A stretch of DNA of 64,000 bases from Planctomycetota bacterium (GTDB lineage: Bacteria; Planctomycetota; B15-G4). How positions within the stretch are numbered: the first letter of the stretch is position 1; every line of letters begins with the position of its first letter. The notes under the pieces were generated by a model. That model saw only the letters and a program-made list of their open reading frames with translations, was not told the origin of the DNA and did not search any database. The DNA lies in contig JAJDEO010000013.1 in NCBI GenBank assembly GCA_029259745.1, positions 64,001-128,000 of the forward strand, written 5' to 3'. The position numbers and the translations under genes are program-made. This document shows positions 34,477 through 42,993 of the stretch, one piece after another.

Positions 34477-34535
34477 GGTGTGATTCAAAAGTTCGCGTCA
34501 TTCGCGCCCTCCTCACCAACGACTTGAATCACACC
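34477..34535. repeat. 12-bp inverted repeat
   Basis: GGTGTGATTCAA (34477-34488) is repeated as its exact complement TTGAATCACACC (34524-34535) with a 35-base spacer. It begins three bases after the MITE-like element and has no similarity to it. It may be a separate small element or the edge of an older insertion. Confidence 0.6.
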
Positions 34536-34592
34536 TCTCGTCGCGCGGGGCGCACGCGCGTCCATCGCAGGCGTCACGGCTCGTGAAACGAC

Positions 34593-34629
34593 ACACGGGC
34601 CGCCGACACGAGGTGCCGACGGCCCGCGT
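34593..34629 (-). terminator. Hairpin terminator
   Basis: CGGGCCG pairs with CGGCCCG (extendable to about 10 bp with one mismatch), 18 bases beyond the stop of the minus-strand secreted protein at 34648. Confidence 0.6.
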
Positions 34630-34647
34630 CGATCTCTCGTCACGCGC

Positions 34648-36294
34648 TCAGGGCGTCGTCGCACGCAGCGCGTTCGACAGCGCCACGCCCTTCACTGCCG
34701 CAGCGTCCTGGATGGCCCACTGAAAGTAGACATCGAGGTCGCTCGGCACACCGGCGGGCCACGCAAAGGGCAGGTCGATCGTGCCCGTCGCCGAGGTGGT
34801 GAGCCCGACCGACGTCAGGATCGGCACCGTCTTGAGCGTGCCACCCTTGAACGGAACCGGCGTCTCGACGAGCGAGACGAACAGCAGCGACACGGCACTC
34901 GGTGCGGCATTGGCGAGCGAGACGCTGTTCGACGAGCCGCTCGTGAGCGGACCTTCACCCGACAGGTCAGGATCGCCGCTGACACCCTCCAGCGCGCAGC
35001 CGATGCCGATGAACGTCGCCGAGGTCTCGAGGCAGAAGAACGCCTCGACCTCAGCGCCCGACTCGATCGCGTCACCGGTGAAGTAGAGCTTCACGTTCCC
35101 ATCGGCGTCGCGGTCGCTCATGCTCAGGGCGGAGATGCCACTGAACTCGACGAAGTCGTTGTCGACGACACCGTCGTTGTTCATGTCGACCTGGTCGCCT
35201 TCCTCGAGCAGCAGACCGCCGTTGAGGAACAGCGCCTCGATCGCACCTGCGTCGCTTTCGATCTGCCAGATGAACGCGACATCGCCGTCTTCGTTGAGTG
35301 CCGCGCCGGTGATCGAACCCGTCAGCGTGGCGCCCGAGAGGGCGTCGCCCTCGCGGTGGATGATCTGGCCGTTGACGACGACGATCTCGTTGTTCGCCGC
35401 CGCGGCATCGGTGTCACCCGTGATGAGGTAGTCGCCGGCTTCGTTGATACCGAACAGGTCGAAGTTGTCCCAGTTCTCGCCCGCGAGGCCGCCCGCCGCT
35501 GCCGGCACGGGATCGCCTTCGCGGACCACCGAGCCGTCGACGAGCAAGCCGTCGCCGTTGATCACCATGGCGCCGTCGTTCGTCATCGACCCGCTCTCCA
35601 TCTGGACTTCGGCGATGTAGTTCGTGCCGAACTCCGAGACGCGGTAGTCGAACGACACCGTGGCAGCGTCGTCGAGCGGGAAGGGCAGGTCGGTGACGAC
35701 GTCGCCGGGGACGAGCAGCGGCACCTGTCCGAGACCGCGGAAGAGGCCGCGTCCCTGGGTCGTCGCACCGGGCGTGTCGGCGAAACCGCCGACCCAGAAG
35801 GGGATGCCGTCGGCCGTGATCGTCGGACGCGAGCCGAAGGTCCAGAACTGCCCGGGCAAGCCGAGCGTCGGCTGGAACTCGATGAGGACGGGCACGTCGT
35901 CGATGAAGACGGCTTCGATGCTCGTCGTCATCGTGACCGTGTCCGTGCCGCTCGGGCTGTACGCGACCTCGCCGGCATCACTCAAGCCGAAGAAGCTCTC
36001 GAAGGACGTCTGCTCGTAGTTCCCGAACGTCGACTCGGTGCGGAGCACGGTGCCCGCGCCGCCTGTGGCGTTGCCCCAGACGTGACTGAACGTCGAGACG
36101 CCGTCTTCGCCGTTGATCGAGACGGCGTAGCCGCCCGCATGGTTCACGGCCGTGTTGCTGATGGAGCCGACCGTCTGCCCAGGCGCACCGGGCAGCACGC
36201 CGTCTTCGATGAGAAGGGCCGACGCGACCTGCGCGGATGCCAGCGCCGGTGCAGCCAGAATCGCCGCGGCGACGGCGAGAGACTTCGTCTTCAT
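34648..36294 (-). CDS. Secreted protein with PFKGG C-terminal domain
   Basis: A 548-residue exported protein. The ATG at 36294 (MKTKSLAVAAAILAAPALASA) follows a good TTGGAG site and begins the signal peptide. Residues 25-420 have repeated elements of the form INGDGLLVDGSVVREGDPVP, VVNGQIIHREGDAL, FLNGGLLLEEGDQV, VFIDDVPVLIE, typical of exported planctomycete repeat proteins with hemagglutinin-like or choice-of-anchor beta folds. No catalytic motif is recognised. The C-terminal 120 residues are the shared domain (GCALEGVSGDPDL, VPFKGGTLKTVP, ALSNALRATTP-stop). Monocistronic by spacing. Confidence 0.82.
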   Translation of the reverse strand: MKTKSLAVAAAILAAPALASAQVASALLIEDGVLPGAPGQTVGSISNTAVNHAGGYAVSINGEDGVSTFSHVWGNATGGAGTVLRTESTFGNYEQTSFESFFGLSDAGEVAYSPSGTDTVTMTTSIEAVFIDDVPVLIEFQPTLGLPGQFWTFGSRPTITADGIPFWVGGFADTPGATTQGRGLFRGLGQVPLLVPGDVVTDLPFPLDDAATVSFDYRVSEFGTNYIAEVQMESGSMTNDGAMVINGDGLLVDGSVVREGDPVPAAAGGLAGENWDNFDLFGINEAGDYLITGDTDAAAANNEIVVVNGQIIHREGDALSGATLTGSITGAALNEDGDVAFIWQIESDAGAIEALFLNGGLLLEEGDQVDMNNDGVVDNDFVEFSGISALSMSDRDADGNVKLYFTGDAIESGAEVEAFFCLETSATFIGIGCALEGVSGDPDLSGEGPLTSGSSNSVSLANAAPSAVSLLFVSLVETPVPFKGGTLKTVPILTSVGLTTSATGTIDLPFAWPAGVPSDLDVYFQWAIQDAAAVKGVALSNALRATTP

Positions 36295-36457
36295 GTTTCG
36301 CTCCAAGGGTGTGATGTGAGGATGAGACTGCTCGGGCGCGGGGCGCGGCATGGTCTGCGCGCGCGTGGGAGCCCTGCCCGGGCTGCACATTGTCACAGAA
36401 GCGGCGCCGCACGTCGCGCGTCACGCAGCAATGAGCCCCGATGGCGAGTGGACTGCC

Positions 36458-37048
36458 TCACTCTGGATCGACGAGCCTGTCCGACAACTCGGCCAGCGCC
36501 CGCGTCAGCAGACTCCGGACCGACGCCTCCGTGCGTTCCATGCGCTCGGCGACCTCAGCGCGCGAAAGCCCGACGATGCGCGTGAGCAGGACGACTTCGC
36601 GTTGATCCTCGGAGAGCGCGTCGAGCGACGACTCGATGCGCTCGAGCGCCTCGCGCCCCATCGCGAACTGGCTCGGCGTCGGCATCGCCTGATAGGCGCC
36701 GAGCACCTGCGAGTCGTGAACCTCGCGCGCGACGTCGCGCTTGGCAGCCGTGAAGTACTCGGCGCGATTGCTGATCTTGCGCATGGCCGTCGTGTAGAGC
36801 CAGGCACGAAACGCGCCCTCACCGGGATGCTGGAAGCGATCCATGTGCTCGAGCACTTCGCGACACACGGACTGCACGACGTCGCTGCCCGACTCCTTGG
36901 CGCGTAGCGCCGGCCCCAGTCGAACGCGCACGAACGCGCGCAGTCCGGGCAGGTGCGCGGCGATGAGGCGTTCGAGCGCGGCCTCGTCGCCGCGCGCGAA
37001 CAGGGCGAACTCGGCTGCCGAATCGAACGGTGATGGCTCCGGCGTCAT
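36458..37048 (-). CDS. ECF-type sigma factor divergent to Ser/Thr kinase
   Basis: A 196-residue sigma-70 protein with region 2 (SGSDVVQSVCREVLEHMDRF, WLYTTAMRKI) and region 4 (LSRAEVAERMERTEASVRSLL helix-turn-helix). It is transcribed away from a kinase gene 73 bases distant. ECF sigma factors paired with Hanks-type kinases and lacking anti-sigma genes are characteristic of Planctomycetota; regulation by phosphorylation of the sigma factor has been shown in some such groups and is inferred here. Confidence 0.9.
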   Translation of the reverse strand: MTPEPSPFDSAAEFALFARGDEAALERLIAAHLPGLRAFVRVRLGPALRAKESGSDVVQSVCREVLEHMDRFQHPGEGAFRAWLYTTAMRKISNRAEYFTAAKRDVAREVHDSQVLGAYQAMPTPSQFAMGREALERIESSLDALSEDQREVVLLTRIVGLSRAEVAERMERTEASVRSLLTRALAELSDRLVDPE

Positions 37049-37121
37049 GTCGCGATCGTAGCTCCGCGCAAACGAGCGCGCGACTCAGACGGCTCGTTTC
37101 GGATTCCCCGAGGGAGATATC

Positions 37122-39995
37122 ATGGGATCACCGGAGCGACGAGTAATGACCACTGGCAACACCCACGACCGGCGGATCGTCGACCTCGTCGCCGAGTGCC
37201 TCGAGCGCATGGAGCAGGACGGTCCAGCTGCTCTCGCGGCCATATGCGCCGATCACCCCGACGACGCAGCAGCGATCCGGCGACGCGTCGCCGCTCTCGT
37301 CGACAGCGGCTTCCTCGAAGACGACGGAGCGGTCGATGTCCCCACCGAGCTGGCAGGGTTTCGGATTCTGCGGACACTCGGGCGCGGCGGCATGGGCGTC
37401 GTGTACCTCGCCGAGCAGGTCGATCTCGGACGCCAAGTCGCGCTCAAGCTCGTGCGACCCGAGCTGCTCTACTTCGAGGGCGCACGCCGACGCTTCGCGC
37501 GCGAGATCGAAGCCACGGTGCGACTGCGTCATCCCAGCATCGTGCCGGTATATGCAGCCGGCGAAGAGCGGGGTGTCCCCTACCTCGCGATGGAACACGT
37601 GGCAGGAGCCACGCTCGCGGAGATCGCCGAGGCGCTGGCGGGACGCGCCGCAAACCACCTTACCGGCCTCGATCTTCTCGCTGGCGTCGACACGGTGGTC
37701 GAGCGGCGCGACGACATGCCGAGCGCGCCTCGTTCGTCGGCGAGCGCGAGCGCCCACGCGCCATGGCCCGAGGCGATCGCGCGGCTCGGAGTCCAAGCCG
37801 CCGATGCGTTGCAACACGCCCACGAGCACGGCGTCCTGCACCGCGACGTCAAGCCGAGCAACTTGATGGTGACGCGTGCCGGCCACGTCATGCTCATGGA
37901 CTTCGGCCTCGCACTCGCGGACGGTGACGCACGCCTGACACGCACCGGCGCGACACTGGGCTCGCTCGCGTACATGGCTCCCGAGCAGGTCCGCGGCGCG
38001 CCGCCCGCGGACGCGCGCACGGACATCTACGGGCTGGGTGTCACGCTTTACGAACTTCTCGCCCTGCGCCCGCCCTATCCGGTCGCGTCGCATGACCACC
38101 TTCGGGAACGCATCCTCGAGGGACGCCCCGATGCGTTGCGCACGATCAACCCGAGCATCTCGTACGAGCTCGCGACCGTCGTGCTCACGGCGATGGATCG
38201 CGATCCGTCACGGCGCTACGCGAATGCCGCCGCCCTGCGCGACGACCTGCTCGCCGCCGTCGAGGGACGCGCGATCCAAGCCTCGCCGCCCGGCCCGGCG
38301 CTGCGCGTGCGACGCTGGGTCCAACGCCATCCGGCACGCGCGACGGCCTTCGCCCTCGGAGCCCTCGTCGCCATCGGTGGCCCCGTCACCTGGGCCCTGG
38401 CCCAACGCGAAGCGAACGAACGTACGCAGCTCGCGCTCGACGCCGAGCGCGACGCCAAGCTCGCAACCGCCGCCGCGCTGGACCGCGCCCAGGAACACCT
38501 CGCCGACGCCCAACGCGCCGTCGACGTGATCTCCGACGTCGCCCGTCACGAACTCGAGTTCGTCCCCGGCCTCGGTCCGGTCCGCACGCAGATGCTCGAA
38601 CACGCGCTCACTTTCTCGCAGAGCATCGCCGCGCGCGAGGGCGACACTCCCGAAGTCATCGAGGCGACTGCGCGAGCGTTCTTCCGCGTCGGCCTGATCG
38701 AGATGGAGCTGGGCGACTACGAGGCAGCTCGAACGCCGATGCGCGAGGCAGCGGCACGTGCACGTCTGCTCCTCGCCGGCGACGCGGAGCACGTGGCCGG
38801 ACTGGAAGTTCTCGCGCGCGCCACGGTCGAGCTCGGCTCGATCGAGAACATGATCGGCTCGCCGGAAACCGCCGAGGAGCGACGCGCCGAAGCCGCCGTA
38901 AGCTTCGAACGCTGGCTCGCACTCACCGACGCTCTCGATGCTCGCCGCGCGCTCGCCGGCCTGCACTACCGGCGCGCAATCTTTGCCAGCGACCGCGGGC
39001 TCAACGAGCAATCGCTGGACGCCACGGCGCGCTCCATCTTCTTCAGCGAACAGGCCCTCGCACTCGAACCCGGCGACTTCGACGACGAGAAGCAACTCGC
39101 CCTCAGCCTTGCAACTCACGGGAACGCGCTGCACCAGCTCGGCCGCCCCGACGAGGCGCGCGTCGCGTTGCAGCGTGCTCTGGCGCTCCAGACCCAGCTG
39201 CGTGACCGCCGCCCTGACGATCACTACGTCGTTCACGCCCTTGCGATGACGCACTACTTCCTCGGTCGCATGTACAACGGCCTGCGCGACTTCGAGCCCT
39301 CCGAGCGTCACTTCAAGTCGTTCTTCGAACTCTTCGACGAGCTCGACACGCGCACGCCCGACGCGCCGATGATGCGCGCACCGCGCTTCGCCGCGTACTC
39401 CGACTACGCGATCATGCTCACGAACCGCGGCGACCCGGCCGGCGCTCTCGAGAACTTCCTGCTCGCCCTCGGCGTCATCGACGCCGAACTCGCGCGCCCC
39501 GAGCCACTCCCGCGCATGCACGGCGACCGCGGGCGAGTGCTCCTCTCGCTCGGCATCCTGCTCCGCGACAACGACCAACATCCCGACGCGCTGCGCGTTC
39601 TGACGGGCGCCCTCGAGTCGCAGCGCATCTTCCTCGCTCACGATCCCACGAACGCTTCGGCGCGCAAGACCTACGCCAACCAGCTCTGGACGCGCGCACT
39701 CGTCCAGCTCGAGACATCCGAGTTCGCCGGATGCGCCGCCGACGCCCGCCGCATGCACGAGCACGTCGGCGACGACCAAGCTGCCCGCCGCATCGCGCTC
39801 GGCCTGCTGGCCCGTGCGTCGCAGGGTGACGCTTCACAGCGCGCCGCCTGGCTCGACGAGTGTTTCGCGTGGCTCGACGAGATGCTCGCCGGAGGCTGGT
39901 CGGACGTCGACGACCTCACCGGCAACTTCGCGCTCGCCGGCTTGCGTGCCGACCCGCGCTACAACGCCGCCGTCGCCAGACTTCGCACCGAGTGA
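37122..39995 (+). CDS. Membrane Ser/Thr protein kinase with TPR-like sensor domain
   Basis: A 957-residue protein. A GGGAG site precedes the ATG at 37122; an ATG eight codons later is possible. The kinase domain (about 75-365) has LGRGGMGVVYLAEQ, Lys109, HRDVKPSN with Asp242, and DFG at 260-262. An insertion of about 40 residues (HLTGLDLLAGVDTV and a Ser/Ala-rich stretch) sits before the catalytic helix. A membrane helix lies near 406-425, followed by about 500 residues of TPR-like helical pairs (for example YEAARTPMREAAARARLLL, PDEARVALQRALAL). Kinase inside and helical sensor outside is expected. It is divergent from an ECF sigma gene, its probable target. Confidence 0.92.
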   Translation: MGSPERRVMTTGNTHDRRIVDLVAECLERMEQDGPAALAAICADHPDDAAAIRRRVAALVDSGFLEDDGAVDVPTELAGFRILRTLGRGGMGVVYLAEQVDLGRQVALKLVRPELLYFEGARRRFAREIEATVRLRHPSIVPVYAAGEERGVPYLAMEHVAGATLAEIAEALAGRAANHLTGLDLLAGVDTVVERRDDMPSAPRSSASASAHAPWPEAIARLGVQAADALQHAHEHGVLHRDVKPSNLMVTRAGHVMLMDFGLALADGDARLTRTGATLGSLAYMAPEQVRGAPPADARTDIYGLGVTLYELLALRPPYPVASHDHLRERILEGRPDALRTINPSISYELATVVLTAMDRDPSRRYANAAALRDDLLAAVEGRAIQASPPGPALRVRRWVQRHPARATAFALGALVAIGGPVTWALAQREANERTQLALDAERDAKLATAAALDRAQEHLADAQRAVDVISDVARHELEFVPGLGPVRTQMLEHALTFSQSIAAREGDTPEVIEATARAFFRVGLIEMELGDYEAARTPMREAAARARLLLAGDAEHVAGLEVLARATVELGSIENMIGSPETAEERRAEAAVSFERWLALTDALDARRALAGLHYRRAIFASDRGLNEQSLDATARSIFFSEQALALEPGDFDDEKQLALSLATHGNALHQLGRPDEARVALQRALALQTQLRDRRPDDHYVVHALAMTHYFLGRMYNGLRDFEPSERHFKSFFELFDELDTRTPDAPMMRAPRFAAYSDYAIMLTNRGDPAGALENFLLALGVIDAELARPEPLPRMHGDRGRVLLSLGILLRDNDQHPDALRVLTGALESQRIFLAHDPTNASARKTYANQLWTRALVQLETSEFAGCAADARRMHEHVGDDQAARRIALGLLARASQGDASQRAAWLDECFAWLDEMLAGGWSDVDDLTGNFALAGLRADPRYNAAVARLRTE

Positions 39996-40034
39996 CCGCT
40001 GGACCGCGAGCCCGCGATCACACAAGCTCCCTGC

Positions 40035-41303
40035 ATGTCCGAGAGCCAGGCCGCCGACGAGCCCACGTTCATCCTGCGCGAAGAGCGAAACCGCCATGTC
40101 ATCGACGGCGTACGCGCCGTGGGCATCCTGCTCGTCGTCCTCTTCCACACGGTGCTCGGCCTCTCGCAGCTGCTCCCCGAGGCCGGGCTCGACGACTTCA
40201 TCGCCACGTTTCCGTCGACGCTGAACATCGCCTGGCAGGCGCTCGGCTCGGAAATCATCTTCTTCGGCTCGGGCTTCCTGCTCTCGTACCTGCTCTTCAA
40301 GGAGCACGTCGCGAACGGCAAGCTCGACCTGCACGACTTCTTCGTGCGCCGTATCTCGCGCATCCTCCCGCTCTACTTCGTCGCGCTGCTCCTCTACGCA
40401 GCCGCCGACGAGTTCGACGTCGACCTCGATCAGCTCCTGCTCAACCTGCTCTTCGTGAGCAAGATCTTCGGCGAGAGTACGATCATCCCCGTCGGGTGGT
40501 CGCTCGAGCTGATGATGCAGATGTACGTGCTGCTGCCGTTCCTCGTCATGTGGGTCATGCGGACGAGGTTCCCCGTGTTCGTCATGACAACGCTCGTCGT
40601 GCTCAGCATCGCCGCCCGCGCTGTCGCGCTGCTGGCCGAGCCGGGCGCCGCCGAAGTGCCGCTCTACGCGTTCCTGCACGGCGCCGACGTTCCGGACGTC
40701 ATGGCCGACCTCTACCACCTGACGTGGTTCCGGGCGACGCCGTTCCTGCTCGGCCTGCTCTTCGCGTGGCTGACGATCTTCCGCGGCCGCGCGTCGCGCG
40801 CGACCCTCGGTCATACCGGCCTCGCCCACGCGCTGATCCTCGGCGGCCTCGCGCTCGTCGCCGTCGCCGGGTCGCTGCCCCTGCAAGACGAGCACTCGTT
40901 CCTCTACAACCCCGCGCTGGGCGCGATCTTCTGGATCACCTTCTGGACGTTCCAGCGCTTCGCCCTCGTGCTCGGCATCTGCCTCATGCTCATGCCGTGT
41001 TTCTATGCGACACACGGACTGCCGCTGGCTTGCGCACGCGTGCTGGCCTGGAAGCCGTGGGGACACGTCTCACGCAACATCTACTCGGTCTACCTCTTCC
41101 ACCAGGCGTTCCTGATCCCCGGCGCGGCGCTCGCCTTCTGGACGACGGACGCCGACGACGTCACGACGGCCGCCACGTGGCAAGCGCTCGTGATCTTCGC
41201 CGTCGGCGCCGTGCTCTCGGTGCTGTTCGCGCGCTTGATGACGCGCTGGGTGGAACTGCCGAGTCAGCGTTTCCTGCGCGACCGCTGGCAGCGCACGGCC
41301 TGA
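40035..41303 (+). CDS. Acyltransferase 3 (OafA/YrhL-like) membrane protein
   Basis: A 422-residue polytopic membrane protein of the acyltransferase-3 family, which transfers acyl groups to sugars or lipids at the membrane. It opens with the family signature IDGVRAVGILLVVLFH near residues 23-38, in which His38 is the usual essential residue, followed by about ten hydrophobic segments, a RRISRILPLYFVAL segment and a C-terminal SRNIYSVYLFHQ. Acceptor and donor cannot be deduced. It starts 39 bases after the kinase gene and may be read from the same transcript. Confidence 0.9.
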   Translation: MSESQAADEPTFILREERNRHVIDGVRAVGILLVVLFHTVLGLSQLLPEAGLDDFIATFPSTLNIAWQALGSEIIFFGSGFLLSYLLFKEHVANGKLDLHDFFVRRISRILPLYFVALLLYAAADEFDVDLDQLLLNLLFVSKIFGESTIIPVGWSLELMMQMYVLLPFLVMWVMRTRFPVFVMTTLVVLSIAARAVALLAEPGAAEVPLYAFLHGADVPDVMADLYHLTWFRATPFLLGLLFAWLTIFRGRASRATLGHTGLAHALILGGLALVAVAGSLPLQDEHSFLYNPALGAIFWITFWTFQRFALVLGICLMLMPCFYATHGLPLACARVLAWKPWGHVSRNIYSVYLFHQAFLIPGAALAFWTTDADDVTTAATWQALVIFAVGAVLSVLFARLMTRWVELPSQRFLRDRWQRTA

Positions 41304-41468
41304 CCAGCGATGCTTTCGAGAGCAGCGCACGGGCTCGCTCTCGACGGGCGCAGAGTCGTCGACGGTCTCGGCGCGATTCTCTCGCTTCGCTCGCAGCACG
41401 CGCTCCGCTGTCATGCCGAAGCGACACATCCATGGCACGATGGCGACGTCGTCCCTGCGGAGACTCAC

Positions 41469-42662
41469 ATGTTCGGCTCCACGTCCTCGTCACGCGCGCT
41501 CACCTACGCCCTGCTCGCGATCGTCCTGTCCGTTCTTCCGGGCTGCCCCTTTTACACAGGCCCCGGGTTCCTCGGCATCGGTGGCTCGATCGTCCTCACG
41601 GACCTCAATCCCAAGGCGCTACCGATCGACGTCGTCGACGACGGCGACATCAAGGACGTCCGCTACAAGTCGGCCTCCAAGTACAAGCCGGCCACAGTCG
41701 GCCAGAAGGACAAGCGCGCGCTCCTCACGGCCAAGAGCGACAACGCCGCCTTCACGGCTGAGCTGGCGCGTTCGTTCATCGCCAGCGGCCTCACGGCTCG
41801 CGTGCGCCTCGCCTTCGATCCCGACAAGACAGACGGGCTCGTCGACGGCCAGACGTTCGGCTTCTTCGAAACGCGCACCGACTCCGTGCTTATCGAAGCA
41901 GCGGGTGATGGAGGTGCCGATCGCTACCGACTCGAGGCCGTCTACGACGCCGACACAGCGGGCTTCGTGGTGCGCGCCACGGACGGAACGTCCACGCTCG
42001 GCGATGAGGTGTTCGTGCCCGCCACGGCTGAAGTCGTGCTGGAGATCAGCTTCAGCGGCTCGACGCTCACACTCCGCGCCGGTGTCCCGACCGGCGCGTC
42101 CCCGGGAAGTTTCTCCGCCCAGCAAGTCGTCAGCATCAGCGGCCTCCCGAGCGTGCTCGCCTTCACGCTGCGCTGGGGCGCGGAGGAGCTCGGCAAGAAA
42201 GCGCGTCTCTACTTCAACAACTTCGAGCTGACGGGCCCCTACCCAGAGATCGGCGATGCCGAGACACCGATCGCACTGCTGCTGATCGACGCCTACGGAA
42301 GCATCGAGATGACACAGTTCAACGAGGACATCGCCGCCGTCACCAAGGTCATGGGCGACGCGAGCTCAGCGCTCGACCAGGCGTTGACCGACCTCGAAGC
42401 CGCGCTCGCGTCCGACTCGCTCGCCGACGTAACGCGCGGTGACCTCGCGCGCAAATCGCTGGCCAAGGCGCTGAAGGCGACCGAGAAGGCTCGCGACCTC
42501 GGTGTCAAGCTGATCGACAAGGGCAAGACGAACGTCAAGCCTCTGAAGAAGCGCGCCAAGCAGGCGAGCTCCGCGCTGCAGCTCGCCCTCGCGCAGATCG
42601 CCGGCTTCCGCAGCAAGAGCTACGGCCGCTTGCTCAAGTCGGGCTTCCTCCCGTTCTTCTGA
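41469..42662 (+). CDS. Putative lipoprotein of unknown function
   Basis: A 397-residue protein. The ATG at 41469 (MFGSTSSSRALTYALLAIVL) follows CGGAG and begins a signal peptide ending in LPGC, a plausible lipobox. Residues 35-250 are strand-rich and resemble a concanavalin-like beta sandwich (FGFFETRTDSVLIEAAGDGG, LRLAFDP-like, SVLAFTLRWGAEELGKKARLYFNNFEL). The final 130 residues are strongly helical and Lys/Ala-rich (for example TDLEAALASDSLADV, LKALKATEKARDLGVK), possibly a coiled coil. I do not recognise the family. The upstream part of the open frame is probably not translated. Confidence 0.75.
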   Translation: MFGSTSSSRALTYALLAIVLSVLPGCPFYTGPGFLGIGGSIVLTDLNPKALPIDVVDDGDIKDVRYKSASKYKPATVGQKDKRALLTAKSDNAAFTAELARSFIASGLTARVRLAFDPDKTDGLVDGQTFGFFETRTDSVLIEAAGDGGADRYRLEAVYDADTAGFVVRATDGTSTLGDEVFVPATAEVVLEISFSGSTLTLRAGVPTGASPGSFSAQQVVSISGLPSVLAFTLRWGAEELGKKARLYFNNFELTGPYPEIGDAETPIALLLIDAYGSIEMTQFNEDIAAVTKVMGDASSALDQALTDLEAALASDSLADVTRGDLARKSLAKALKATEKARDLGVKLIDKGKTNVKPLKKRAKQASSALQLALAQIAGFRSKSYGRLLKSGFLPFF

Positions 42663-42959
42663 GCCGGAGCAATCGCCTACGCCGAACTGCACACTGCCGA
42701 TGCCGTGCGACGCTCTCCCACCATGCCAGCCATCACGGGCAAGGACGAGATCCGCGCCGTGTTCGGGGGAGTCACCGTGGCGTCCTTCGATCAACGCGTC
42801 GAGGCCATCGAAGGCGGCCGTGACTTTGCTGTCGTGACAGCCTGGTACTCGACGACGCTCTCGATGGCCGGTCAGGAGGGCGTGATCGAGGAAGAAGGCC
42901 GCGTCGTCGCCTCGGTGGCGCGCCAGCCCGACGGACGCTTGCTGACCACGGCGGCCTGA
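42663..42959 (+). pseudogene. SnoaL/DUF4440-like gene remnant
   Basis: The frame reads AIAYAELHTADAVRR, SPTMPAITGKDEIRAVFGG, then VEAIEGGRDFAVVTAWYS and GRVVASVARQPDGRLL, the order of strands in SnoaL-like/NTF2-fold proteins. The first helix is missing: the frame is open back to the stop of the upstream lipoprotein gene at 42662 and has no start before the GTG at 42705. The usual W-x-I-x-x-D ending is absent. I read it as a decayed fragment of a cytoplasmic NTF2-fold protein; a very short expressed protein from 42705 is possible. Confidence 0.55.
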
Positions 42960-42993
42960 GGCATCGACCGTCGCTGGCCCGCCCGCCTGAGCG

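Larger units (their letters stand above)
34331..34647. other. Non-coding region after the CPCC gene
   Basis: This 316-base gap is filled by the MITE-like element (to 34474), a second inverted repeat (34477-34535), and the terminator of the minus-strand gene at 34593-34629. I see nothing coding. Confidence 0.6.
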
